A stretch of DNA of 64,000 nucleotides from Undibacterium sp049340185. Lineage in GTDB: Bacteria > Pseudomonadota > Gammaproteobacteria > Burkholderiales > Burkholderiaceae_D. The notes beneath the pieces were generated by a model, which ran no database searches, had not been told where the DNA came from, and saw nothing but the letters and a program-made list of their open reading frames with translations. Of this stretch, positions 15,595-24,623 are shown piece by piece; the stretch's first letter is position 1; every line of letters begins with the position of its first letter. Where the stretch lies: the NCBI RefSeq assembly GCF_049340185.1, contig NZ_JBMPPC010000008.1:124001-188000 (forward strand), read 5' to 3'. The position numbers were made by a program, and so were the translations under genes.

Positions 15595-17646
15595 TTAAAT
15601 ATCTACCGGATCAATCTCGACCGACCATTTGACGCGGGATTTCAGGGCGCGCAGGTCGGTGATCCAGTTTTTGACGAAATATTGCAAGGCGGGACGGGAC
15701 GTGGATTCGACCAGTAGCTGGGCGCGGTCGACGTTGGCGACGCGGGTCATGGTCATGGGGATGGGGTCGTTGACGGTAATGCCAGGATCGACCGCGAGGG
15801 CGGCGGCCTGATGCAGGAAGTCGAGGGCGATTTGCAGCTCTTTGGCTTCGGCACGTAGCAAGGCCTGGTAAATAAATGGCGGCATGCTGGCTTGCTCACG
15901 TTCTTCGAGCAGGTCGTTGGCGAAGCTGTCGTAGTCGTGCGCCATCAGGGCGTGGTACAGCGGGTGGTCGGGGTAGCGGGTCTGGATCAGGACTTCGCTG
16001 AGGTTGCCGCCTTCCTTACGGGCGGCACGTCCGGCGCGTCCAGCGACTTGCATGAGCTGGGCGAAGAGGCGCTCGCTGGCGCGGTAGTCTTGCGAGAACA
16101 AGGCTGAGTCGGGATTGAGCGCGGCGACCAGCGTGAGGTTTTTAAAGTCATGGCCTTTGGCGACCATTTGGGTGCCGATCAGGATGTCGACCTCGCCGCG
16201 ATGCACGGTGTCGAAGGCAGCTTCGGCACTGCCTTTGAGCCGGGTTGAATCGGCGTCGATACGAAATACTCTTGCCTCAGGGAAAATTTGAGCAAGGCTT
16301 TCTTCAATTCTCTGGGTGCCGCGACCGAGCGGTTGTAAGTCAATATTGCCGCAAGTCGGGCAGGATCTTGGGATGCGTTGTTCTAAACCGCAATGATGGC
16401 AGCGCAATTTGCGATCAAGTTTGTGCATGACCAGATGCGCCGTGCAGCGGGTGCAGTTGCTGATCCAGCCGCAGGCATCGCAGGCGATGACGGGTGAATA
16501 ACCACGCCGGTTAAGAAATAGTAGTGATTGCTCACCTTTCTCTAAACGCAGGCGGATAGAGGTGACTAACCGTTGCGTCAGGCCTTCGCTGGGTTTTTCG
16601 TGTTCGGTGTTGATGATCTTGACGACGGGTAATACCGCGTCTTTGACGGCACGCTCGGTCAGGCTGAGCTTGCGATAGCGCAAGGTTTTGGCGTGCAACC
16701 AGCTTTCTAAGGACGGCGTGGCGGAGCCGAGTACAACGGGAATATCGAGCTGACGCGCGCGCCAGACGGCAAGGTCGCGGGCCGAATAGCGCAGGCCTTC
16801 TTGTTGCTTGTAAGAAGGATCGTGCTCTTCGTCGATCACGATCATTTTCAGTTGTGGCAGCGATGCGAGAATCGCCAGACGGGTGCCAAGGATGATGCGC
16901 GCCTGGCCGAGATGCGCGGATAGCCAGTGACGTACGCGCTCGCCTTCGGCCATGCCGCTATGCAAAGTGGCGATCTGGATGCCCGAAAAACGCTGACGCA
17001 GGTGGTTCTCTAATTGCGGTGTGAGGTTGATTTCTGGCACCAAAATCAGGACTTGCGCATCGGGGCTTTGCGCCAGCACTTTGGCGGCTGCCTGTAAATA
17101 CACTTCGGTTTTGCCGCTACCGGTAACGCCGTAGAGCAAATGCGGGGAAAACTTCCGGGCGCTGGCGATCGCATCCACCGCTAGTTGCTGCTCGGCATTG
17201 AGCGCGGGTTCTGGGTTGGGGCTGCTGTCTTGTGGCGTGGCGTCTTTGGCGACTTTTTTGAGATTGCGCTCCAGTGAGCTGACTTTGGCAGCGCGGAGGT
17301 TCTTTGGCAAGGCGGGCAAGGCAACCTCGCCCAGCGGGCGCTGGTAGTAATCGGCGGCAAAGCGGCACAGGTCCAGCCAGACAGCGGGCAAGGGCGTGAG
17401 CTGGGTGCGGACTTCGAGCGCGTCTTTGAGCTTGTTCGCGGGGACGTCGGTGTGATCGCTGATGCCGACGATCAGTCCCATGACTTCCTGGCGACCAAAC
17501 GGGACCAGCACGAGCTGCCCAATTTGGGGCGTGGCTGGCGTGGCGGAGGCGCCGATATCCGCCCCAGTTTCGCGCAACGGCCATCGATAATCGAAGCTGG
17601 TGTCGAGGGGCGTGTCAAGCACGATTTGGAGGATGCAATGTTCCAC
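15595..17646 (-). CDS. priA: Primosomal protein N' (replication restart helicase PriA)
   Basis: PriA recognises stalled forks and D-loops and loads the replicative helicase through PriB/DnaT/DnaC-type partners. The 683-residue protein has the N-terminal 3' binding domain (LDTPLDTSFDYRWP), Walker A GVTGSGKT around residues 173-180, DEEH around 272-275, LGSATPSLES, a zinc-binding region with paired cysteines (CDACGW, CTRC, CHHCGL, CPTCGN) and helicase motifs V/VI (GTQMVAKGHDF, QVAGRAGR). All are intact, so helicase and zinc functions should be present. The start is GTG at 17646. It is transcribed away from hemE, with a DnaA-box cluster in the intervening region. Confidence 0.97.
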   Translation of the reverse strand: MEHCILQIVLDTPLDTSFDYRWPLRETGADIGASATPATPQIGQLVLVPFGRQEVMGLIVGISDHTDVPANKLKDALEVRTQLTPLPAVWLDLCRFAADYYQRPLGEVALPALPKNLRAAKVSSLERNLKKVAKDATPQDSSPNPEPALNAEQQLAVDAIASARKFSPHLLYGVTGSGKTEVYLQAAAKVLAQSPDAQVLILVPEINLTPQLENHLRQRFSGIQIATLHSGMAEGERVRHWLSAHLGQARIILGTRLAILASLPQLKMIVIDEEHDPSYKQQEGLRYSARDLAVWRARQLDIPVVLGSATPSLESWLHAKTLRYRKLSLTERAVKDAVLPVVKIINTEHEKPSEGLTQRLVTSIRLRLEKGEQSLLFLNRRGYSPVIACDACGWISNCTRCTAHLVMHKLDRKLRCHHCGLEQRIPRSCPTCGNIDLQPLGRGTQRIEESLAQIFPEARVFRIDADSTRLKGSAEAAFDTVHRGEVDILIGTQMVAKGHDFKNLTLVAALNPDSALFSQDYRASERLFAQLMQVAGRAGRAARKEGGNLSEVLIQTRYPDHPLYHALMAHDYDSFANDLLEEREQASMPPFIYQALLRAEAKELQIALDFLHQAAALAVDPGITVNDPIPMTMTRVANVDRAQLLVESTSRPALQYFVKNWITDLRALKSRVKWSVEIDPVDI

Positions 17647-18095
17647 GAACTTAATGTAACTCGTGAGGATGTGCGCTAACTAACGGTTTCATAAGTGCTT
17701 TTTGACATATCCACAGATTCTGTGGATAACTTTGTGGACAAAGGTGTATTGACATGGCTTTGCGCTAGGTTTTATGCGGGTTTCAATAAACTGCCCATTC
17801 TAAAAGCAAAAATAAATTCTTTTAAAATCAATGACTTGCAAAAGCACATAAAGTCTTGAAAATAAATTTTCGCGATTTTTTTATTCTCCTCATATTTGTG
17901 CATAACTAACGAAAAGTGTGCATGTAAATGAGGATTTTGTTGCGTCTATTTCATTGGTTCTGCCAGCGATAATGGGCTGGCAGGCGCATGAATAGTAGGT
18001 GTTGCATAGCACCATGACGAAATATCAAGCGATCCCGAGACTTATCATTTTGTGATGGCGAATTTACCATCCCTGATATGAGCCTGATTTGTGGA
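17647..18095. other. Intergenic region between priA and hemE containing DnaA boxes and an AT-rich stretch
   Basis: The 449-base gap holds four DnaA-box-like sites (17707-17905), a markedly AT-rich stretch around 17800-17895, and an 8-bp stem CTGCCAGC/GCTGGCAG at 17960-17983 that may end hemE transcription. No coding sequence is evident. Confidence 0.6.
17707..17905. promoter_or_regulatory. DnaA-box cluster 1 (upstream of priA)
   Basis: Sites: ATATCCACA (17707-17715, one mismatch to TTATCCACA), TGTGGATAA (17721-17729, perfect), TGTGGACAA (17733-17741, one mismatch) and TGTGCATAA (17897-17905, fits TGTGNATAA). The first two form a 21-bp perfect palindrome (17708-17728). An AT-rich segment lies between the third and fourth site. 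The arrangement resembles an origin-type or DnaA-titration site, or DnaA control of priA. Confidence 0.65.
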
Positions 18096-19187
18096 TTACG
18101 CTATATTTTGGCGCTGCTGGCGGCTATATTCATGCACGGTATCGACCAGCACACTCACCGCATCCGGTGGCGTGAATTGCGAGATACCGTGCCCCAGATT
18201 AAACACATGACCATGACCTGTGCCAGGTGTGCCGTAGGCTTGCAGGCTGCTGATTACTTGCTGGCGAATCTGGTCATGATCAGCAAATAATACGGCCGGG
18301 TCGAGATTGCCTTGCAGGGCGACTTTGTCACCGATGCGGGCGCGGGCTTGTCCTAGGTTCACGGTCCAGTCAAGACCGACCGCGTCGGCACCGATGCCAG
18401 CAATCTGCTCCAGCCATAATCCGCCACCTTTGGTAAAGACAATCGCCGGAATCCGCTGACCGTCTTTTTCCCTTTGCAACTGATTGACGACGTCTTGCAT
18501 GTAGTTCAGTGAAAAACGCTGATAGGCACCGTCTGCCAGCGCACCACCCCAGCTGTCGAAAATCATGACGGCTTGGGCACCGGCATCAATCTGCGCATTG
18601 AGGTAGCTGGCAACGGCGGTCGCATTGGTTTTGAGGATGTGCTCCATCAAGTCGGGGCGCTTGTACATCATGGTTTTGACGGTGTGGAACTCGCGCGAGC
18701 CCTGCCCTTCGACCATATAGCAAGCGAGTGTCCACGGGCTGCCGGAAAAGCCGATCAGGGGAACGCGGCCATTCAGGGTACGGCGGATTTGGGTGACGGC
18801 GTCAAACACATATTGCAGGCTGCCTGGCTCCGGTACTTTTAAGGCGAGGACATCTTTTTCGTCTTTGAGCGGACGTTCGAATTTAGGTCCTTCGCCTTCT
18901 TCAAAATATAAGCCGAGGCCCATGGCATCCGGCACCGTCAGAATGTCGGAGAACAGGATTGCAGCATCCAGCTCGAAACGGTCTAGCGGTTGTATCGTGA
19001 CTTCGGTCGCGAAATCAGGGTTCTTTGCCAGGCTCATGAAGGATCCGGCACCTTTGCGCGTGGCACGATACTCAGGCAAGTAGCGACCCGCCTGGCGCAT
19101 TAGCCATAAAGGCGTGTAGTCGGTCGGCTGGCGTAACAAGGCTTTGAGAAACGTGTCGTTCTTAAGTACGGCAAAGGGTGTGGACAT
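18096..19187 (-). CDS. hemE: Uroporphyrinogen III decarboxylase
   Basis: HemE removes four carboxyl groups from uroporphyrinogen III to give coproporphyrinogen III in haem synthesis, in the cytoplasm. The 363-residue protein is full length: N-terminal PLWLMRQAGRYLPEYRATR (the family signature with the substrate-contacting Arg), ILFSDILTVPDAMGLGL with the catalytic-type Asp, IGFSGSPWTLACYMVEG, DSWGG and NLGHGISQFTPPDAV with the C-terminal His. No cofactor is needed. It is a single gene flanked on both sides by DnaA-box clusters. Confidence 0.97.
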   Translation of the reverse strand: MSTPFAVLKNDTFLKALLRQPTDYTPLWLMRQAGRYLPEYRATRKGAGSFMSLAKNPDFATEVTIQPLDRFELDAAILFSDILTVPDAMGLGLYFEEGEGPKFERPLKDEKDVLALKVPEPGSLQYVFDAVTQIRRTLNGRVPLIGFSGSPWTLACYMVEGQGSREFHTVKTMMYKRPDLMEHILKTNATAVASYLNAQIDAGAQAVMIFDSWGGALADGAYQRFSLNYMQDVVNQLQREKDGQRIPAIVFTKGGGLWLEQIAGIGADAVGLDWTVNLGQARARIGDKVALQGNLDPAVLFADHDQIRQQVISSLQAYGTPGTGHGHVFNLGHGISQFTPPDAVSVLVDTVHEYSRQQRQNIA

Positions 19188-19578
19188 AAATACTTTCGAT
19201 AAAACAGATACGGGAATGCCGGGCGCAGATCGTCGCTAAAAACTAAAAAAGTCCATGCCAGATGTGCGACAGGTTTGGACTAGCGGGCAGAATTATTGCG
19301 GTAAACCGACATTATCGCCTATGCACAGGATGCTGGCATCTGATCTGACACAATCTCTTGAAAACGAGGCTGATTTTCATAGAAATTTCAGCATAGAAAC
19401 TGTGGATAACTTTGTGGATAGATTTACTCAAGCTGGCCTGGCAATACCAGTAATAAAGTAAGCGGTGAATATTGCTATTTAACACCTTGTTTTTATTCAC
19501 TATTTCCTTTGAACTATTGTGATAGCTTCTATTTATGAAAATAAATTACTTATTCAGAATGTGTATAAGTTTCTTCTC
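19188..19578. other. Intergenic region upstream of hemE containing DnaA boxes
   Basis: 391 bases between hemE and the SGNH hydrolase gene, both on the minus strand. It includes the second DnaA-box cluster and an AT-rich segment (about 19460-19565). No gene of good coding character is present; an open frame over 19255-19461 covers the DnaA boxes and is not credible as a gene. Confidence 0.6.
19401..19568. promoter_or_regulatory. DnaA-box cluster 2 (upstream of hemE)
   Basis: Sites: TGTGGATAA (19401-19409, perfect), TGTGGATAG (19413-19421, one mismatch), TTATTCACT (19493-19501, one mismatch) and TGTGTATAA (19560-19568, fits TGTGNATAA). The 19 bases at 19400-19418 are identical to 17720-17738 in cluster 1, with the same 12-bp spacing between the first two boxes, and the third box again follows an AT-rich stretch. 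Confidence 0.65.
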
Positions 19579-20364
19579 TCAAGGATTTCTTCCGCTATTT
19601 ATTGCTCGGTTTGTCTGCGCGTTTAAATAAGCATTTGTCAATTGCAATCCCCATGCCTGTGTGCCTTTAACAGATGGATGGTAGCCGTCGTGCGCCATCA
19701 AAGTCGTATCCTGAATATCGAGATCGGTGGGTACATGTAGCAAGCCTGGTCGCTCTGTAGCAAGCTGACGAGCCACTTTATCCAGTGACCGGGCTTTAAG
19801 CCCTAGTACCATCCTCAAGGGCTGCGGCAATGCCGGGAACGCATGCATAGGCGGTACGCCGGAAATCAGGATAAGTTTGGGTGAGAGACGCTTCTCTAGT
19901 GCATCGATCAATTGCGTGAGGTTCGCGCGAAAAGCCGTATTCGATCTGAAGGCCGTCGTGTCGTTGACACCAAAGGCGATCAGCAAAATGTCAGGGCTCG
20001 GGGATGCGTCGGGCAATTGCGGTAGCAAGGTCGCGATTCCTTCGGCGATATCTGCACCATTTTTACCCAGCGCCTGCCAGGCGACATTGGTTTTTAGCTG
20101 AGCCGATAATTGCTGTGCAAATTGTCCGGTAATTGATTGCTCATAGGTATCTACGCCCACACCGGCAACCGTCGATTCGCCGATACTGATGAGCCGCAGA
20201 GTCTGGTCGTTTGCATTGTTAGCCCCGGTGAACGTGCAAAGACCGTGGGGCGATCCGCTTGCCTCGGGCAGGCGTGGTGTATTTGCTCTGGTTCGCTTGC
20301 CCTGCCAACTCAGCAACGGTAGCAGAGGTAATGCAATCAGCTCAGCCAGATAGGCACCCGGCAT
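19579..20364 (-). CDS. SGNH/GDSL-type esterase
   Basis: A 261-residue hydrolase. Block I is LISIGESTVAGVG, with Ser in the nucleophile position (GEST in place of GDSL); block III is LLIAFGVNDTT with Asn; block V is HDGYHPSVKG with the Asp-His pair. These give a complete Ser-Asp-His triad plus oxyanion Asn. The N-terminus has a short hydrophobic stretch (LAELIALPLLPLLSWQG), so it may be membrane-attached. The start lies only three bases after the stop of the PPK2 gene, so the two are cotranscribed. Substrate unknown; lipid or acetyl-sugar esters are typical. Confidence 0.9.
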   Translation of the reverse strand: MPGAYLAELIALPLLPLLSWQGKRTRANTPRLPEASGSPHGLCTFTGANNANDQTLRLISIGESTVAGVGVDTYEQSITGQFAQQLSAQLKTNVAWQALGKNGADIAEGIATLLPQLPDASPSPDILLIAFGVNDTTAFRSNTAFRANLTQLIDALEKRLSPKLILISGVPPMHAFPALPQPLRMVLGLKARSLDKVARQLATERPGLLHVPTDLDIQDTTLMAHDGYHPSVKGTQAWGLQLTNAYLNAQTNRAINSGRNP

Positions 20365-20367
20365 GGC

Positions 20368-21192
20368 TCAGACCACCTTGATTTTGCTTAATTCCGGATT
20401 GCCTGGCGGATAGCTTAACTTCAGGCTGACTAATTTCTCCTGCACGATATTAGCGATGGCAAGATTGCGCTGAGTTTTAGAATCTGCTGGAATCACATAC
20501 CAGGGAGCATGATCGGCATCGGTTGCCATAATCACTTTTTCGTACTGACGTTGATAGCTGTCCCAAAAGCCGCGCTCGACCAGATCTTGCGGATCGAATT
20601 TCCAATTTTTAGCCGGATCAGCTAGACGCTCTTCAAGTCGTTCTTTTTGTTCTTTGGCTGAGATATGCAGAAAAAATTTGAGGATGACCGTCCCAGTTTC
20701 TGACAGCATTCTTTCAAAATCCCGAATCTGTGCGAGCCGTCGTTTGCATTCGGCATCGTCAATCCAGTCATGCACGCGAGTAATCAGCACGTCCTCATAA
20801 TGACTGCGGTTGAAGATCACTATTTCTCCATTAGCCGGGACTTGCTGATGAATCCGCCATAAGTAGTCATGCTCTTTTTCTACCGTCGTCGGCGCCTTGA
20901 ATGCCGCCGTACGTGCACCGAGGGGGTTAACCTGACCAAATACGCCGCGTACTGTGCCGTCTTTGCCAGAGGTGTCCATGCCTTGCAAAATAATAAGCAA
21001 TTTATGCTTTTTCTCTGCGTACAGTATCTCTTGCATGACCGCGAGATCTTCCGCGATCTTTATCGTAGCGAGCTTATCGGCAGCTTTACTGTCGAGCTTG
21101 GCGTCTTTGCTGCCAGGCATCAACCTTAGTGAGGCATTGTCGTCCTGCAAAACCAATTTTTCTTTACTGCGAAATAACTGACTGACGCTCAT
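20368..21192 (-). CDS. PPK2-family polyphosphate kinase / polyphosphate:nucleotide phosphotransferase
   Basis: A 274-residue PPK2 enzyme that uses polyphosphate to phosphorylate nucleoside mono- or diphosphates. Walker A is LQGMDTSGKDGTVRGVFG, Walker B is IFNRSHYEDVLITRVH, and the lid region holds KFFLHISAKEQKERLEERL. The short length and the KFDPQDLVERGFWDSYQ region fit the class III/one-domain group, some members of which phosphorylate both AMP and ADP; class is inferred. The ribosome site GGAG precedes the ATG. It forms a two-gene unit with the SGNH hydrolase. Confidence 0.93.
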   Translation of the reverse strand: MSVSQLFRSKEKLVLQDDNASLRLMPGSKDAKLDSKAADKLATIKIAEDLAVMQEILYAEKKHKLLIILQGMDTSGKDGTVRGVFGQVNPLGARTAAFKAPTTVEKEHDYLWRIHQQVPANGEIVIFNRSHYEDVLITRVHDWIDDAECKRRLAQIRDFERMLSETGTVILKFFLHISAKEQKERLEERLADPAKNWKFDPQDLVERGFWDSYQRQYEKVIMATDADHAPWYVIPADSKTQRNLAIANIVQEKLVSLKLSYPPGNPELSKIKVV

Positions 21193-21220
21193 GGAGACTC
21201 CGGTGGACTTTGATACTTAT

Positions 21221-21643
21221 TCAGGATAACAGCATGTGGTCGATTTTGATGCAGCGATCCATGATGACCATGAGACCGGCATTGCGTGCTGTATTCGCAG
21301 CGAGATCGTTGATTATGCCTTGCTGCATCCAGACCGCTTTGGCGTTCACAAAAATCGCTTCTTCAATAATGTCGGGTATCAACTCTGCACGACGAAAGCA
21401 ATCGACTATGTCGATCTGGGTAGCTGTTTTTTGTATGGCCTGGGTCAGGCTCTCATAACAGGGCAAACCTAAGATCGTGTTACCGGCTTCCAGCGGATTA
21501 ATCAGCAGCAAAGTGTAATGATGACTTTGCAGATAAGCGGCAACCTGATAGCTAGGCCGTTGCGGATTGGCGGAAATACCGACAATGGCAATGACCTTGC
21601 TATGCTGTAGTAATTGCGTAATCTGTGCCTGCTCTGACATCAT
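21221..21643 (-). CDS. CoA-binding domain protein (YccU-like)
   Basis: Start at the first of two adjacent ATG codons at 21643, with GGAG upstream; 140 residues. The Rossmann-type CoA-binding domain is shown by VIAIVGISANPQRPSYQVAAYLQSH at the N-terminus, INPLEAGNTILG, DIVDCFRRAEL and a final AVWMQQGIINDLAANTARNAGL. Related stand-alone proteins (E. coli YccU, Thermus TTHA1899) bind CoA; a precise role is not known. The gene follows the atp terminator on the minus strand, so it has its own promoter between 21644 and 21780. Confidence 0.92.
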   Translation of the reverse strand: MMSEQAQITQLLQHSKVIAIVGISANPQRPSYQVAAYLQSHHYTLLLINPLEAGNTILGLPCYESLTQAIQKTATQIDIVDCFRRAELIPDIIEEAIFVNAKAVWMQQGIINDLAANTARNAGLMVIMDRCIKIDHMLLS

Positions 21644-21692
21644 GTAAGCTCCGCAAAATGTGGTCTGCTCGTGATTAAGCGCAAAAGAAAAC

Positions 21693-21718
21693 AAAAAGGC
21701 AGCCTGAGCTGCCTTTTT
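21693..21718 (-). terminator. Rho-independent terminator of the atp operon
   Basis: AAAAAGGCAGC (21693-21703) pairs perfectly with GCTGCCTTTTT (21708-21718) around the loop CTGA. Read on the minus strand it follows atpC by about 60 bases and ends in a T-run, so it should stop atp transcription before the CoA-binding protein gene. It is symmetric and can work in both directions. Confidence 0.9.
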
Positions 21719-21780
21719 ATTGTACTGCGTGCTGACTGAATGAGATGATTACGTCCTGTATCAATCAGCTTGCTTTAACT

Positions 21781-22203
21781 TTAACGCTTGGAACGCAATT
21801 TATGAATTGCCGCCAGTTGCGCTATTGCCGCTGCGAGTTCAGCCTGTGCTTGCGCATAGTCAATTTTAGAATCTTTATTGACCAAGGCTTCTTCTGCCAT
21901 TTTCTTCGCTTCGTTCGCTTTTGCCTCGTCCAGATCTTTACCGCGAATCGCAGTATCGGCCAAAACGGTAACCGCATCCGGTTGCACCTCAAGCAAGCCA
22001 CCGGCGACGAAGACAAACTCATCTTCTGCCTGACCTGTGATCTTGATGCGCACCGCACCTGGCTTGATGCGAGTGATCAATGGCGTGTGCTTTGGATAGA
22101 TACCCAACTCACCAGCCTCACCCGGCAACGCGACGAACTCGGCTTCACCGGAGAAGATCAGCTCTTCTGCGGAAACCACGTCAACGTGAATAGTGTGTGC
22201 CAT
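21781..22203 (-). CDS. atpC: ATP synthase F1 epsilon subunit
   Basis: Start at the ATG at 22203, with AAAAGG placed well upstream; 140 residues, the usual length. The N-terminal beta-sandwich (TIHVDVVSAEELIFSGEAEFVALPGEAGELGIYPKHTPL in the family) is evident from GEAGELGIYPKHTPL, and the C-terminal two-helix hairpin carries the LAAAIAQLAAIHK stretch that can inhibit ATP hydrolysis. It is part of the central stalk with gamma. Last gene of the atp operon, 85 bases after atpD. Confidence 0.97.
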   Translation of the reverse strand: MAHTIHVDVVSAEELIFSGEAEFVALPGEAGELGIYPKHTPLITRIKPGAVRIKITGQAEDEFVFVAGGLLEVQPDAVTVLADTAIRGKDLDEAKANEAKKMAEEALVNKDSKIDYAQAQAELAAAIAQLAAIHKLRSKR

Positions 22204-22288
22204 ATCGGACCTTTTCATTCGATCAAAAAACGAAGGGTGTAACTCGTGGTTATGTAACTACGCAGCTTGTCACACCCTAAGGCTTATA

Positions 22289-23692
22289 TTACGCAGCCAT
22301 TTTCTTCGCTTTTTCGATTGCTTCGTCGATAGTGCCTACCATGTAGAACGCTTGTTCTGGCAGGTGATCGAGTTCACCGGAAGCGATCATTTTGAAGCCC
22401 TTGATCGTGTCTTTCAGTGACACGTATTTACCTGGGGAACCGGTAAATACTTCAGCAACGTGGAAAGGTTGAGACAGGAAACGTTGCATTTTACGTGCAC
22501 GTGCTACCAACAACTTATCTTCTGGTGCCAACTCGTCCATACCCAGAATCGCGATAATGTCGCGCAATTCTTTGTAGCGCTGCAAAGTACCTTGAACAGC
22601 ACGAGCTGTTTCGTAGTGCTCTGTACCAACTACTTGCGGGTCCAGCTGACGTGATGTCGAATCCAGTGGATCAACCGCTGGGTAGATACCCAGAGAAGCG
22701 ATATCACGGGACAACACAACGGTGGAATCCAAGTGAGCAAACGTGGTTGCTGGAGATGGATCGGTCAAGTCATCGGCTGGAACATACACGGCCTGGATCG
22801 ATGTGATCGAACCAGTTTTAGTCGATGTAATACGCTCTTGCAGACGGCCCATTTCTTCAGCCAGTGTAGGTTGATAACCCACAGCGGAAGGCATACGACC
22901 CAGCAACGCGGATACTTCAGTACCGGCCAGTGTGTAACGGTAGATGTTATCGACGAAGAACAACACGTCTTTACCTTCGTCACGGAAACCTTCAGCAATC
23001 GTCAAACCAGTCAAAGCAACGCGCAGACGGTTACCTGGTGGTTCATTCATCTGACCGTACACCATCGCTACTTTGGAGTTTTCTGGATTTTCCAGATCAA
23101 CTACTTTTGCATCAGCCATTTCGTGGTAGAAGTCATTACCCTCACGAGTACGCTCACCCACACCGGCAAACACGGACAAGCCACTGTGTGCTTTAGCGAT
23201 GTTATTGATCAGTTCCATCATGTTGACGGTTTTACCCACACCCGCACCACCGAACAAACCAACTTTACCGCCTTTTGCAAACGGGCAAACCAGATCAATC
23301 ACCTTGATGCCGGTTTCCAGCAATTCTTGCGATGGTGACAGTTCATCGTAAGCCGGAGCTTTACGGTGAATCGATGCAGTAGTTTCACGGCTGACCGGAC
23401 CACATTCATCAATTGGATTACCCAATACATCCATAATACGACCCAGCGTTGCTTTGCCGGTTGGTACCATGATAGGTTTACCAGTATTCGAAATCATCAT
23501 GCCGCGACGCAGACCATCAGAAGTACCCAGAGCAATCGTACGGACAATGCCGTCACCCAATTGCTGCTGAACTTCCAATGTCAGTTCGGAGCCTTCCATT
23601 TTCAAGGCATCGTAAATCTTAGGCATCGCGTCACGTGGAAATTCAACGTCCACAACAGCGCCGATACACTGAACGATTTTGCCATTAGCCAT
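22289..23692 (-). CDS. atpD: ATP synthase F1 beta subunit
   Basis: The catalytic subunit, 467 residues and full length. Walker A is GLFGGAGVGKTV, the catalytic Glu lies in the GERTREGNDFY region, Walker B is KDVLFFVDNIYRYTLAG, and the DELAPEDKLLV (DELSEED-type) loop near the C-terminus interacts with gamma and epsilon. It alternates with alpha in the F1 hexamer on the cytoplasmic side of the inner membrane. It lies 30 bases after atpG. Confidence 0.98.
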   Translation of the reverse strand: MANGKIVQCIGAVVDVEFPRDAMPKIYDALKMEGSELTLEVQQQLGDGIVRTIALGTSDGLRRGMMISNTGKPIMVPTGKATLGRIMDVLGNPIDECGPVSRETTASIHRKAPAYDELSPSQELLETGIKVIDLVCPFAKGGKVGLFGGAGVGKTVNMMELINNIAKAHSGLSVFAGVGERTREGNDFYHEMADAKVVDLENPENSKVAMVYGQMNEPPGNRLRVALTGLTIAEGFRDEGKDVLFFVDNIYRYTLAGTEVSALLGRMPSAVGYQPTLAEEMGRLQERITSTKTGSITSIQAVYVPADDLTDPSPATTFAHLDSTVVLSRDIASLGIYPAVDPLDSTSRQLDPQVVGTEHYETARAVQGTLQRYKELRDIIAILGMDELAPEDKLLVARARKMQRFLSQPFHVAEVFTGSPGKYVSLKDTIKGFKMIASGELDHLPEQAFYMVGTIDEAIEKAKKMAA

Positions 23693-23722
23693 GTTCGTTC
23701 CTTCAATAATATTAAAATTCGT

Positions 23723-24592
23723 TTAGACCGCTGCCGCGCCGGCGACGATCTCGGAAAGCTCTTTGGTAATCGCAGCTTGACGGGTTTTGTTGTAAACCAA
23801 TTTCAGTTCACCAATCACATTACCTGCATTATCACTGGCTGATTTCATCGCTACCATACGAGCCGATTGTTCAGATGCCATGTTTTCTGCCACTGCTTGA
23901 AAAATCAGCGCTTCCACATAACGTACCAGCAATTCATCAATCACCGCGTTTGCATCTGGCTCGTAGATATAATCCCAAGTATGGGTATTTTTATCTGCTG
24001 CCAGTTTGTCGGCCGTCAGGGGCAATAATTGCTCCAGCACCGGCTCTTGCTTCATGGTGTTAATGAACTTGGTGTAAGACAGGTAGACTGCATCCAACTT
24101 ACCGTCCTGATATGCATCCAGCAACAATTTCACTGGGCCAATCAGTTTATCCAGATGCGGTGTATCGCCGAGTTGCACTGCGTGCGACACGACTTTAGCG
24201 CCAATCCGGTTCAGGAAGCCGAGACCTTTATTACCAATTGCGACCGCTTCAATTTTTGAACCCTTCGCTTCGAGTTCACGCAACTTGCTAGTGACCAAAC
24301 GCAATACGTTCGTATTCAGGCCACCGCACAAACCTTTGTCTGTCGTCACAACGATCAGTCCGACCTTCTTGGACTGATCTTGCTGGACCATGAAAGGATG
24401 CGTGTACTCAGGATTCGCTTGTGACAAATTCGAAGTGATATTACGAATCTTCTCACTGTAGGGACGTGCTGCACGCATCCGGTCTTGCGCTTTACGCATT
24501 TTGGATGCGGCGACCATTTCCATCGCCTTCGTGATCTTTTTCGTGTTTTCTACACTTTTGATCTTGCCACGTATCTCTTTACCTGAGGCCAT
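23723..24592 (-). CDS. atpG: ATP synthase F1 gamma subunit
   Basis: 289 residues forming the rotating central shaft. The N-terminal helix (GKEIRGKIKSVENTKKITKAMEMVAASKM) and C-terminal helix (KSASDNAGNVIGELKLVYNKTRQAAITKELSEIVAGA) that make the coiled-coil are present, as is the GLCGGLN motif in the central Rossmann-like domain. Located between atpA and atpD in the operon. Confidence 0.97.
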   Translation of the reverse strand: MASGKEIRGKIKSVENTKKITKAMEMVAASKMRKAQDRMRAARPYSEKIRNITSNLSQANPEYTHPFMVQQDQSKKVGLIVVTTDKGLCGGLNTNVLRLVTSKLRELEAKGSKIEAVAIGNKGLGFLNRIGAKVVSHAVQLGDTPHLDKLIGPVKLLLDAYQDGKLDAVYLSYTKFINTMKQEPVLEQLLPLTADKLAADKNTHTWDYIYEPDANAVIDELLVRYVEALIFQAVAENMASEQSARMVAMKSASDNAGNVIGELKLVYNKTRQAAITKELSEIVAGAAAV

Positions 24593-24623
24593 CGGTTCTT
24601 ACTCCTTCTGCTCGAGTTAAGAA

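Noticed and set aside
16245..17679. Plus-strand open frames within priA and other conserved genes
   Set aside because: Antisense shadows of strongly conserved proteins; no independent coding evidence.
19255..19461. Open reading frame of 68 codons over the second DnaA-box cluster
   Set aside because: No ribosome site, poor coding character, and its sequence is explained by the DnaA boxes and hemE upstream DNA.
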